Made by a program: the position numbers and the translations under genes. Below are positions 16,359 to 23,746 of a stretch of DNA of 28,053 nt, piece after piece. The notes under the pieces were generated by a model that did not search any database, was not told the origin of the DNA, and saw nothing but the letters and a program-made list of their open reading frames with translations. Each line of letters starts with the position of its first letter. Position 1 is the stretch's first letter. Location of the stretch: the NCBI GenBank assembly GCA_964413525.1, contig CAYPTI010000001.1, positions 67,157 to 95,209 of the forward strand. Direction: 5' to 3'. Source of the DNA: CAYPTI01 sp964413525 [NCBI: uncultured bacterium]. Lineage in GTDB: Bacteria; T1Sed10-126.

Positions 16359-16395
16359 ATCAAACTTTACGGAGCCAACACAGGAGGTGAACATC

Positions 16396-16662
16396 GTGGC
16401 TTACATCATTGCCGAACCCTGCATCGGGGTGAAGGACTCCGCTTGCGTTGAAGTCTGTCCGGTCGATTGCATTTACAGCACGGGAGAAGATGACATGTAC
16501 TACATCCATCCTGAGGAGTGCATCGATTGCGCCATGTGCGAGCCGGAATGCCCGGTGGAAGCCATCTTCTTCGAGGACGATTTGCCCCAGGAATGGAGCG
16601 ACTACGTCGAGATTAACGCCAACTACGACTACGCTAACGCGTCGACGGACCCCGGCCTGTAA
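16396..16662 (+). CDS. fdxA: 7Fe ferredoxin ([3Fe-4S][4Fe-4S])
   Basis: This 88-residue soluble ferredoxin has cysteines at 9, 17, 21, 25, 42, 45, 48 and 52. By alignment with Azotobacter FdI-type 7Fe ferredoxins, Cys9, Cys17 and Cys52 would hold a [3Fe-4S] cluster, and Cys21, Cys42, Cys45 and Cys48 a [4Fe-4S] cluster. The absence of a cysteine at position 12 or 13 explains the three-iron site. The acidic C-terminal tail (QEWSDYVEINANYDY) is typical of the FdxA group. GTG at 16396 is preferred because AGGAGG ends 8 bases before it; an in-frame GTG at 16387 lies inside that ribosome site. Electron partners are not evident from the neighbours. The gene is preceded by a palindrome and followed by a structured 170-bp spacer. 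Confidence 0.93.
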   Translation: MAYIIAEPCIGVKDSACVEVCPVDCIYSTGEDDMYYIHPEECIDCAMCEPECPVEAIFFEDDLPQEWSDYVEINANYDYANASTDPGL

Positions 16663-16832
16663 CGGAGGCGGGACCAGCGGGTTCGGGTAAACACGTCCCC
16701 GAAAGGCCGCCGGACTTCCCGCGGTCACCAGGGGGTGGAACCCGCGGCGATTCGGGTTGAGTCGTTACCCTCTACCGCCGGTTCCAACCAACCCCTGCAT
16801 CCAGCCGGGAGACCTAGCCAGGGAGGCCGTTG
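16663..16832 (+). other. 170-bp spacer with stem-loops after the ferredoxin gene
   Basis: Two perfect 6-bp stems are visible: TTCGGG/CCCGAA (16682-16687 with 16698-16703) and AACCCG/CGGGTT (16739-16744 with 16753-16758). No T-run follows either. The region could terminate or stabilise the ferredoxin transcript, or serve as the leader of the DUF948 gene. No consensus promoter was identified. Confidence 0.35.
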
Positions 16833-17270
16833 ATGGACATTTACCTGCTGGTCCTGACGATCTGTGCCGTGCTGATCGTGCTTCTTTTCGGGCTCCTCAC
16901 GTTCCGAATCATGAGCGTTCTCTCCGAGACCGAATACCTTCTTCAGGAGACCCGAAACGAAGCCAGTCCGGCGCTTCGAAAATTGAATCGAGTGCTCGAG
17001 GATCTGGAGACGGTATCCAGTCAGGTGAACCAGCAGAGTTCCAACGTGACGGTTCTGCTGGACAACGTACGTGAGGACCTGGACGACGTCCGTTCGGACT
17101 GGAAACAGGTCAGCCGGTCCTGGGCCCAAAAGCTTTCGCCGAAGGATGGAAGCGGGAGCATCTCCCTCCTCGCGCGCATCGTCCTGGAGGCAGTCAAGGC
17201 CTACTTTGAGTTTCGTTCCGGCAGCAATGAGAAATCCCGTACCCAATCCAAGAAGGAGGATTCAACATGA
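16833..17270 (+). CDS. DUF948 membrane-anchored coiled-coil protein
   Basis: This 145-residue protein resembles the DUF948 (YtxG-like) family. It has one N-terminal transmembrane helix (about residues 4-26) and then a long amphipathic stretch (LLQETRNEASPALRKLN...VLLDNVREDLDDVRSDW) suited to coiled-coil or apolipoprotein-like packing. ATG at 16833 follows GGGAGG with a 6-base spacer. Its stop overlaps the start of the YtxH gene as ATGA, and the pairing of DUF948 with YtxH matches ytxG-ytxH in Bacillus. The family has no firm biochemical function; membrane or stress-linked roles have been proposed in Bacillota. Confidence 0.8.
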   Translation: MDIYLLVLTICAVLIVLLFGLLTFRIMSVLSETEYLLQETRNEASPALRKLNRVLEDLETVSSQVNQQSSNVTVLLDNVREDLDDVRSDWKQVSRSWAQKLSPKDGSGSISLLARIVLEAVKAYFEFRSGSNEKSRTQSKKEDST

Positions 17271-17635
17271 GCAACGGAAACAACGTGTTCAAGGCGCTGA
17301 TCGCCGGCATGGCGCTGGGGGCGGGTACCGCCCTGCTTCTCGCCCCGAAAACCGGAGAGGAAACGAGGGAACAAATTCGGGAACTGGGGAACAAGGCTTC
17401 CTCGCTGGCGGAAGGCGGAGGAACCAACATAGCCAGCCGGATCCGGAACCTCCGGGAGGAAATTCAGCAGCTCTCCCGGGAGGCGGTTGAAGGGGGCTCC
17501 GGACGGGTTCAGGACGAACTCGAATCCCTCCGAAAGGCGTTTGAGGAGGGCCGGAAGGTCCTGAAGGAGGAACGGGAACGACGGTTCAGTCGCGATCTCG
17601 ACGAGGAAGAAGAGTTCGATCTGGGTGAAGAGTAA
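17267..17635 (+). CDS. YtxH-like membrane protein
   Basis: This 122-residue protein shows the YtxH hallmark at its N-terminus: a glycine-rich hydrophobic segment (ALIAGMALGAGTALLLAP, about residues 10-27) followed at once by KTGEETREQI. The remainder is charged and helical (LRKAFEEGRKVLKEERERR) with an acidic C-terminal tail (DLDEEEEFDLGEE). An AAGGAGG site lies inside the end of the DUF948 gene, and the start overlaps that gene's stop by four bases, so translation is coupled. The family occurs in general-stress contexts in Bacillus but has no defined activity. The RNase Y-like gene follows after 28 bp. Confidence 0.85.
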   Translation: MSNGNNVFKALIAGMALGAGTALLLAPKTGEETREQIRELGNKASSLAEGGGTNIASRIRNLREEIQQLSREAVEGGSGRVQDELESLRKAFEEGRKVLKEERERRFSRDLDEEEEFDLGEE

Positions 17636-17663
17636 ATCTCCGTGCCTCCGGTGGTGATCCTCC

Positions 17664-19238
17664 GTGGAATTCTTGTCTGACCTCGTGATCGCCCTGGAAA
17701 CCATCGGCTGGACGGAAACGGCCCTGGCCGCCCTGGGCCTGGTCCTCCTCGGTTTTCTTGCCTCCTGGGTCTTCGGGCTTCTCCGAATCCGGCTCAACCG
17801 GGCCCGGGCCCGGAAACGTATCGCCCGGGCCGAACAGGAAGCCCAAGACCGGGCCGACGAGGAACACCGGACCCGCAGTCTCCTGGAAGAAACCCGGGCT
17901 GATTTTGAACGGGAAAAAGAGCACGCGGAGAACCGAATTTCCAGCCTCAAGGACCGGCTTGAATCCCTCCGTTCCCGGCTGGACGGCCGGATCGAGATGG
18001 TTGGAAAGATCCAGCGAAACACTACGACCCGGGAACGGGAAATTCAAAACCTCCGGGATCAGGTCGATCGGGCGACCGATCAATATCGCGAACGGCTGAT
18101 CGAGCGAACCAATATCGATCCCGACGAAATGGTCCAGTCCCTCGTGGACGACATGATTTCCAATTGCGATCTCAACACCAAACATTACGTTAAACGAATC
18201 GAACGGCTCACGGACGCCCGGCAGGAGTCCCGGGCCCGGCGGACGCTCCAACAGGCCATTAACCGAACCGACGTCGTCACCCCCGTGAAGGTTCCCTCGG
18301 CGGCCCTCAAGTTCCCCGATCAGGACGCCTACGAACGGTTCAAGGAGTTCTATCAGGAACACGAAGAGGACCTTGTTGAAACCATCGACTCGGGGGTTCG
18401 GTTCGACGAGGAAAACGACATCGCCGTGGTCGAAACCCTCAAACCGGTAGAAAAAACCATCGCCTACCGGACCCTCAACAACATCATTCAGCAGAAGAAA
18501 TTTCACTATGAATTGATCGAATCCGGGATTCAGCGTTACACCGATCAAGTACGAAACGAACAACATCAGGCCGCTCGACGGGCGTTGAATTCCTGCAGCA
18601 TCGACCGGCTGCCCGACGTGCTGTTCGAGAACCTCGGGGTCCTCTACTTCCGGACGTCCTACGGACAGCAGCAACTCGTTCACAGCCTCGAAGTAGCCCA
18701 CCTGTCCGCCATGCTCGCGGCCGAACTCGGTGCGGACGTGAAGGTGGCACGACGGGCGGGGCTTCTCCACGACGTCGGAAAGGCCATCGACCGCCAGCGC
18801 GACAACGGACACGCCGTGGTCGGGGCAAACCTGGCCGAAGAAGCCGGAGAACCCAACATCATCGTCAACGCCATCGGAAGTCACCACGGCGACATGGACG
18901 CGGAGTACGTTGAAAGCCATATCGTTGCCGCGGCCGACGCAATTTCGGGTAGCCGACCCGGAGCCCGACGTGAGAACATGTCCAACTACTCGAAAAAAAT
19001 TGAGGAGTTGCTCTCCGTGGCTCAGGACCGCCGGGGAATCCGGAAGGTCTCCGCCATGAACGCCGGACGGGAACTGCGAATTCGGGTCAAGCGGGATCAG
19101 ATATCCGACGACGACATGCCCCGCCTCGCCCGGGAGATCGCCCGGGACATCGAGGATGAGATCACCTACAGCGGGGAAATTAAGGTGAACACCATTCGGG
19201 AAACCTTCATTTCTCGCTCCACCGACCAATCCTCCTGA
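17664..19238 (+). CDS. RNase Y-like protein: TM, coiled coil, degenerate KH region, HD phosphohydrolase
   Basis: This 524-residue protein has RNase Y architecture: an N-terminal transmembrane helix (about 18-40), a long coiled coil (about 45-150), a KH-position segment (about 203-270) and a C-terminal HD domain. The HD residues are intact: His340 (VHSLEVAH), His369-Asp370 (LLHDVGKAID), His407/His408 (SHHGD) and Asp425. SRPGARRE and the end of the protein (GEIKVNTIRET) closely follow RNase Y. The KH segment, however, lacks the RNA-binding GxxG loop (GRIIGREGRN in RNase Y) and reads ALKFPDQDAYERFKEF there. RNase Y begins mRNA decay at the membrane; whether this version binds RNA the same way is uncertain. 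GTG at 17664 has only a weak ribosome site. It probably belongs to one operon with DUF948 and YtxH. Confidence 0.88.
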   Translation: MEFLSDLVIALETIGWTETALAALGLVLLGFLASWVFGLLRIRLNRARARKRIARAEQEAQDRADEEHRTRSLLEETRADFEREKEHAENRISSLKDRLESLRSRLDGRIEMVGKIQRNTTTREREIQNLRDQVDRATDQYRERLIERTNIDPDEMVQSLVDDMISNCDLNTKHYVKRIERLTDARQESRARRTLQQAINRTDVVTPVKVPSAALKFPDQDAYERFKEFYQEHEEDLVETIDSGVRFDEENDIAVVETLKPVEKTIAYRTLNNIIQQKKFHYELIESGIQRYTDQVRNEQHQAARRALNSCSIDRLPDVLFENLGVLYFRTSYGQQQLVHSLEVAHLSAMLAAELGADVKVARRAGLLHDVGKAIDRQRDNGHAVVGANLAEEAGEPNIIVNAIGSHHGDMDAEYVESHIVAAADAISGSRPGARRENMSNYSKKIEELLSVAQDRRGIRKVSAMNAGRELRIRVKRDQISDDDMPRLAREIARDIEDEITYSGEIKVNTIRETFISRSTDQSS

Positions 19239-19288
19239 TTTTTTCAACCTAGGCGAATTTTTTCTTACACGTCGGAACTCAACCGGTC

Positions 19289-19320
19289 AGGGGAAGCCGG
19301 ATCGCGAGTAGCGTTCCCCT
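19289..19320. other. Inverted repeat at the aroA 3' end
   Basis: AGGGGAA (19289-19295) and TTCCCCT (19314-19320) pair perfectly over an 18-base loop that overlaps the aroA stop. It sits in the 80-bp gap between the convergent RNase Y-like and aroA genes. No T-run follows on the aroA transcript, so termination by this stem is doubtful. T-runs at 19239-19244 and 19258-19263 are not preceded by a stem on the plus strand. Confidence 0.25.
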
Positions 19321-20626
19321 ATTCCAAGGTAAATTCCAACCCCAGACGCCGGGCATCCCGGAAAAATCCGGGGTAGGATTTGTCCACGCACTCGACCCCT
19401 CGAACCACGATCCCTCCGGTCAGCATTCCGAGAACGGAAAAGGACATGGCCAGGCGATGGTCGTTGTGGGACTCAAGCTGCAGGCGGTGGTCGAATTGAG
19501 GCCACCCCGGATACCAGTCCGCTCCGGTCGGATCGAACGACAGAGAATCATCCCCGGCGACGACCTCCACCCCGGTTTTCCGAAGTTCTTCCGCCGTTCG
19601 AGCGATTCGATCGCTCTCCTTGTTGGCCAGATGAGCTATGCCTCCGATGCCGGACGGTCCCTTCGCGAATACTGCAAGGACTGAGAGGATCGGCACCAGG
19701 TCGGGGCAATCACCGGCATCGATCCGGAACCCCTCCGGACGGGATCCCCCCTCCACGAATACCGTTTCGTCGTCCCTCCGGATGGTTTGACCGAGATCGC
19801 GAAGCAGGTCAACAACGTACCGGTCGGCCTGAGGATCCGAGCTCCTCAAATTCGTCAACCGGAGGGACCCGTCGCCGAGACTCCCGGCGACGATCCAGAA
19901 GGCGGCCGAACTGTAGTCCCCCGGGACGGTAAAATCCAGCGGCCTCCCCGGTCCCTTCACTCGGAACCGGTTCCCCGCAACCTCCGTCCCGAACCCCGCC
20001 TCGTCGAGAACCAGGCGGGTCATCTCGACGTAGGGTTTGCTCACCAGATCCGTGGTGGTTCGTACCTCGCCTCCACCCTTGGAAGCCAGCGTGATCAACC
20101 AGCCGGACAGCAACTGGCTTGTGGTGTCGGCCACCGTCGTCACCCGCCCGTCTTCCGGCAACCCCTGGCCGGGATAGCAGGTGATCGGCACCGTCTCCCC
20201 GTCTCCGGACCCTTCGATTCGGTATCCATTCCGTCGGAAGCTGGCCAGGAGATCTCGATTGGAGCGCTCCGGCAAACTCCCCACGCCTTGAAGCTCCATG
20301 CTTTCGGGTCCGTCCAGCACCGTGCACAGGGGAAGCAAAAACCGAAGCAGGGTGCCGCTTTCCCCGGCGGATAGTTCCGTCCGGTTCCAGCGAAAGGGGG
20401 CCTCCGACCCGTCGATTACCACGTCGTCGTCCTCACGACGGACCCGTCGTGAATGACCTCTTGTAACGTTGACGGTGGCTTCCGTGTCGTCGCTTGGCAG
20501 GAGGTCTCGGATCCTGCCTCCTCGAGCCGTCAGGGCAACCAGGAGGGCCCGGTGCGTGTAGGATTTGGACGGAGGCACCCGGAGGGTGCCGGTCGGGGAT
20601 TGGGGGGACTCAAACTCGATCCGCAC
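19319..20626 (-). CDS. aroA: 3-Phosphoshikimate 1-carboxyvinyltransferase (EPSP synthase)
   Basis: EPSP synthase joins shikimate-3-phosphate and phosphoenolpyruvate in the chorismate pathway, which also feeds menaquinone and aromatic amino acids. The 435-residue protein has the N-terminal PPSKSYTHRA motif (Lys21, Ser22, Arg26), a GESGTLLRFLLP segment near 88-99, DYSSAAFW, the catalytic-region DCPDLVPILSVLA, NKESDR, and the C-terminal SHNDHRLAM and KSYPGFF. The GTG start at 20626 lies 9 bp after the rnc stop, with GAGGA just upstream, so it is co-transcribed with rnc. Having aroA after rnc at the end of a fatty-acid operon is not the usual Bacillota order, where smc or ftsY commonly follow. 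Confidence 0.95.
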   Translation of the reverse strand: MRIEFESPQSPTGTLRVPPSKSYTHRALLVALTARGGRIRDLLPSDDTEATVNVTRGHSRRVRREDDDVVIDGSEAPFRWNRTELSAGESGTLLRFLLPLCTVLDGPESMELQGVGSLPERSNRDLLASFRRNGYRIEGSGDGETVPITCYPGQGLPEDGRVTTVADTTSQLLSGWLITLASKGGGEVRTTTDLVSKPYVEMTRLVLDEAGFGTEVAGNRFRVKGPGRPLDFTVPGDYSSAAFWIVAGSLGDGSLRLTNLRSSDPQADRYVVDLLRDLGQTIRRDDETVFVEGGSRPEGFRIDAGDCPDLVPILSVLAVFAKGPSGIGGIAHLANKESDRIARTAEELRKTGVEVVAGDDSLSFDPTGADWYPGWPQFDHRLQLESHNDHRLAMSFSVLGMLTGGIVVRGVECVDKSYPGFFRDARRLGLEFTLE

Positions 20627-20635
20627 GGGGGTTCC

Positions 20636-21352
20636 TCATCGCTCGATCCGGGCTTCTTCGGCCCAGCCGGGCGGATCGTCGTTCAACCGCTGAATGGCCT
20701 GACGAGCCGCTTGCTGCTCGGCGGATTTTTTCTTGCGCCCCTCTCCCTCTCCCAGCTTCGTCCCGTGGATCCGGACGGCGATGATGTGATACGGGTCGTG
20801 TTCGGGAGGTTTCACCTCAACCACCTCGTAATCGGGTTCGGGCCATCCGTGTTCCTGAGCAATCTCGAGCAGGACGCCCTTGGGGTTGTGGAGTGCCCCC
20901 TCCTCGAACCGTCTCAGTTCCCGTTTGAGCTCGGGCAGGACGAACTCCCGGGTGCGTTCGTACCCGGTGCTCAGAAAGATCGCTCCCACGAAGGCCTCAA
21001 AACTGTCGGCGAGGAGCTTCGCTTCTCCCCGCTGGATCTGCTTCTGGCCGCGGCTGACGCGAAGGTATCGATCCAGTTCAAACCGCCGCGCGATTCGGGA
21101 GAGGCTCCCCGTCGAGACGATGCCGCTCTTGGTTTTGGAAAGAGTCCCTTCGGGCTGTTCCGGGTACTCGTCATACAGGTGGGAGGCCGCGATCAGTTCA
21201 ATCGTGGCGTCGCCAAGAAATTCAAGCCGTTCGTTGTCATACGACAACCCTTCTTCGTGCGCGTACGAACTGTGGGTCAGAGCCTGTTCGAGCAGCTGGG
21301 GATCAACCTCGTCAGGCAGGGGCCGATCGTTGAATCTATCGGGGAGATCCAC
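20636..21352 (-). CDS. rnc: Ribonuclease III
   Basis: RNase III cuts double-stranded RNA in rRNA and mRNA processing. The 238-residue protein has the nuclease signature NERLEFLGDATIEL (40-53). Its catalytic acids Glu41, Glu44, Asp48, Asp116 and Glu119 are at the spacing of the E. coli enzyme. A C-terminal double-stranded RNA-binding domain runs from about 156 to 224 (NPKGVLLEIAQEHG...GRKKKSAEQQAARQAIQ). The GTG start at 21352 has no clear ribosome site. It lies 38 bp after fabF and 9 bp before aroA on the same strand. The fabF-rnc adjacency is conserved in many bacteria. Confidence 0.96.
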   Translation of the reverse strand: MDLPDRFNDRPLPDEVDPQLLEQALTHSSYAHEEGLSYDNERLEFLGDATIELIAASHLYDEYPEQPEGTLSKTKSGIVSTGSLSRIARRFELDRYLRVSRGQKQIQRGEAKLLADSFEAFVGAIFLSTGYERTREFVLPELKRELRRFEEGALHNPKGVLLEIAQEHGWPEPDYEVVEVKPPEHDPYHIIAVRIHGTKLGEGEGRKKKSAEQQAARQAIQRLNDDPPGWAEEARIER

Positions 21353-21390
21353 GAGATTACGGGTGATCGATATCGTTCGAAACCGAGAGG

Positions 21391-22635
21391 TTAGGGCGCA
21401 ACAAAGGCCAGGGTTGCGTTGTGACCACCAAACCCGAAGGTGTTGGACAATGCCACGTCCACGTCGACTTCCTGAGGAGTGTTGGGGACGTAGTCCAGGT
21501 CACAATCGGGATCCTCATGTTCGTAGTTGATCGTGGGAGGGATCACACCCCGATCGATCGACATGATGCTGACGATGGACTCCAGCGCCCCGGCCGCGCC
21601 CAGCAAGTGACCGGTTGTCGACTTGGTCGAACTGATCTTCAGCCGGTCGGCGTGGTCACCAAAGACGGACCGAATGGCCAGGGTTTCGGTCTTGTCGTTC
21701 AGCGGAGTCGACGTGCCGTGGGCGTTGATGTAATCCACCCGGTCGGGGTCAATTTCCCCGTCCTCCAGGGCGAGTTCCATGCAGCGGACGGCCCCTTCGG
21801 CGTCCTCCCGGGGGGCGGTGATGTGGTGAGCATCACAGGTCTGACCGTAGCCGGCAAGCCGGGCGTAGATGGTGGCGCCGCGCTGTTCCGCGTGTTCGCG
21901 CGATTCAAGCACCACACAGGCGGCTCCCTCTCCCATGACGAAGCCGTCCCGCTCGGCATCAAACGGCCGGGAGGCGGCCTGCGGATCGTCGTTTCGGGTC
22001 GAAAGAGCCTTGATGGAACAAAACCCCCCAAACCCGAGCGGGGTAATTCCGAATTCCGCTCCGCCGGTGACCATTACGTCCGCATCCCCGCGCTGGATCA
22101 TTCGGGCGGAATCCCCCAGGGCGTGGCCGCTGGACGCGCAGGCGGTTACGACGGATTTGTTGGGCCCCCGGCAGTCGTTGCGGATGGCCACCTGGCCGGA
22201 CGCCATGTTGATGATCAGCTTGGGGATGAGAAAGGGAGATATCCGCTTCGGACCGCGATCGAGGAAATTTTTATGCTGTTCCTCGATCGTGGACAACCCC
22301 CCGATTCCGGACCCGATGAGAACCCCTGTCCGGTAGGGATCGTATTCGGGATCGTCCCGGTCGTAGCCGGCATGCTCGATGGCTTCCTCGGCGGCGATCA
22401 CTCCGAATTGAACAAATTTGTCCATCCGGTTCGCTTCCCGGCGGGAAAAATGGTCCGACGGATCGTACCCGTCGACCGTCGCCGCGAAGGTCACGGGAAA
22501 TTCGCTGACGTCGAATCGCTCGAGCCGGCTGACCCCGCTCACTCCTTCACGGACGGCCTCCCAGAACCGGGGTAGACCAACCCCGTTCGGAGCGATGGCT
22601 CCCATGCCGGTGACGACGACTTCCGAACCATTCAT
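21391..22635 (-). CDS. fabF: Beta-ketoacyl-ACP synthase II
   Basis: FabF elongates acyl-ACP with malonyl-ACP in type II fatty-acid synthesis. The 414-residue protein carries the complete Cys-His-His triad: Cys166 (VTACASSGHA), His306 (NAHGTSTPLND) and His343 (KSTTGHLLGAAG), with Lys338 conserved. FGFGGHNATL near the C-terminus is typical. The ATG at 22635 lies 27 bp after the acpP stop; the nearest ribosome-like site (AAGGA) is somewhat distant. The Gly-His following the active-site serines replaces a more usual Asn/Thr-His. The acpP-fabF-rnc order is standard. Confidence 0.96.
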   Translation of the reverse strand: MNGSEVVVTGMGAIAPNGVGLPRFWEAVREGVSGVSRLERFDVSEFPVTFAATVDGYDPSDHFSRREANRMDKFVQFGVIAAEEAIEHAGYDRDDPEYDPYRTGVLIGSGIGGLSTIEEQHKNFLDRGPKRISPFLIPKLIINMASGQVAIRNDCRGPNKSVVTACASSGHALGDSARMIQRGDADVMVTGGAEFGITPLGFGGFCSIKALSTRNDDPQAASRPFDAERDGFVMGEGAACVVLESREHAEQRGATIYARLAGYGQTCDAHHITAPREDAEGAVRCMELALEDGEIDPDRVDYINAHGTSTPLNDKTETLAIRSVFGDHADRLKISSTKSTTGHLLGAAGALESIVSIMSIDRGVIPPTINYEHEDPDCDLDYVPNTPQEVDVDVALSNTFGFGGHNATLAFVAP

Positions 22636-22662
22636 GACCGTGAAATCCTTACCGTTCCAGAC

Positions 22663-22893
22663 TTACTGAAGGGATTCGATCTGATTGACGGCTTCGCCGA
22701 CCGTGGTGATTTTTTCGGCGGTCTCGTCCGGGATCTCGAGGTCGAACTCCTCTTCAAACGCCATGACGAGTTCGGCCAGGTCGAGGGAATCCGCCCCCAG
22801 ATCCTCCGTGAACGACGCATCGCTCGTAATCTGGGAGTCGTCGACGCCCATCTGTTCCTTGATAATCTCGGTAACGCGATCTTCTACTGACAT
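22663..22893 (-). CDS. acpP: Acyl carrier protein
   Basis: This 76-residue, very acidic carrier shuttles acyl groups among the Fab enzymes. The phosphopantetheine attachment serine is Ser36 in the [13 protein letters not shown] motif (31-43). The helix-rich pattern and length match bacterial ACPs. ATG at 22893 is chosen because GGAGGT lies 7 bases upstream; an in-frame extension of three codons would include that site. It has its own promoter (22931-22958), as expected for a protein needed in large amounts, in addition to read-through from fabG. Confidence 0.97.
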   Translation of the reverse strand: MSVEDRVTEIIKEQMGVDDSQITSDASFTEDLGADSLDLAELVMAFEEEFDLEIPDETAEKITTVGEAVNQIESLQ

Positions 22894-22930
22894 CCAGAAC
22901 ACCTCCAGAAGGGTTAAAAAATTGCTTCAA

Positions 22931-22958
22931 AGTATAGTCAAAGCGGTCGAATTTACAA
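22931..22958 (-). promoter_or_regulatory. Internal promoter upstream of acpP
   Basis: On the minus strand TTGTAA (-35, 22958-22953) and TATACT (-10, 22936-22931) are separated by 16 bp in the fabG-acpP gap. The acpP start codon is 38 bp beyond the -10 box, with a GGAGGT ribosome site between. The local sequence is markedly more AT-rich than the flanking genes. Confidence 0.65.
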
Positions 22959-22969
22959 CCTGCAGACGG

Positions 22970-23746
22970 TTACATCGCCAGTCCGCCGTCCACACGAATC
23001 AGTTCACCGGTGATGTAATCGGCGCGGTCGCTGGCCAGAAATTTGGCCAGTTCCACGATGTCCTCCGGGGACCCGAGACGCTCCAGCGGGGTCTTCTCCA
23101 GCAGTTGTTCACGCCGCTGGGCGGTCATGTCTTCCGTCATCTCCGTCTCGACGTAACCGGGAGCGATGACGTTGGCGGTGATGCTGCGCGAACCCAGTTC
23201 CCGGGCCAGGGACTTGGCCAGTCCGATCATGCCGGCTTTGGACGCGGCGTAATTGGTCTGGCCCGGGTTCCCGATCAGGGCGATCACGGACGAGATCATG
23301 ATGATCCGGCCCCACCGCTGGCGCATCATCGAGCGGACCACCGCTTTGCTGCAATAAAACGATCCGTCCAGGTTGGTGTTGAGGACGTCGTTCCATTCGT
23401 CCTCGTCCATCCGAAGGAGCAGACCATCCCGGGTGATTCCCGCATTGTTAATTAGGGTATGTACACCATCGTGTTCGTCCACCCACTCCTCGATGGCCTC
23501 ACGGACGGTCTCGGGGTTCGATACGTCGGCAACAATGGGAGACACGTCGACGGGCTTATCCGTTTCCTCCTCTTCGTCGTCCTCATTGGTCCGACCGATT
23601 TCGTCCATTGCCTGCTCCAGAGCCTCCCGTCGGCGACCCAGCATGCCCACGGTTGCTCCTTCATCCGCAAACGCTTCCACCAGATGCCGTCCGATTCCTC
23701 GGTTGGCTCCGGTAACAATTACATTTTGCTCACTCAATTCCGGCAT
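22970..23746 (-). CDS. fabG: 3-Oxoacyl-ACP reductase
   Basis: FabG is the NADPH-dependent SDR that reduces 3-ketoacyl-ACP in fatty-acid elongation. The 258-residue protein has TGANRGIG (12-19), NNAG (100-103) and the Ser153-Tyr166-Lys170 catalytic set in ISSVIALIGNPGQTNYAASK. The C-terminus YITGELIRVDGGLAM is typical. Residues about 52-67 form an extra acidic insert (GRTNEDDEEEETDKPV) before the VADVS strand; most FabGs have only a short loop there. ATG at 23746 follows GGAGG with a 7-base spacer. The gene overlaps the end of fabD by 13 bp, so translation is probably coupled. Confidence 0.96.
   Translation of the reverse strand: MPELSEQNVIVTGANRGIGRHLVEAFADEGATVGMLGRRREALEQAMDEIGRTNEDDEEEETDKPVDVSPIVADVSNPETVREAIEEWVDEHDGVHTLINNAGITRDGLLLRMDEDEWNDVLNTNLDGSFYCSKAVVRSMMRQRWGRIIMISSVIALIGNPGQTNYAASKAGMIGLAKSLARELGSRSITANVIAPGYVETEMTEDMTAQRREQLLEKTPLERLGSPEDIVELAKFLASDRADYITGELIRVDGGLAM

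Noticed and set aside
16729-16747. T-box-like string (AGGGGGTGGAACCCGCGG) after the ferredoxin gene
   Set aside because: It resembles the T-box AGGGTGGNACCGCG but has extra bases. There is only about 70 bp upstream for a Stem I, and the downstream gene is not an amino-acid or tRNA-ligase gene.
17586-19247. 553-codon minus-strand open frame over the RNase Y-like gene
   Set aside because: It is antisense to a protein with an intact HD domain and has no recognisable motifs or ribosome site.
19239-19263. T-runs after the RNase Y-like gene as an intrinsic terminator
   Set aside because: No GC-rich stem precedes the T-runs on the plus strand.
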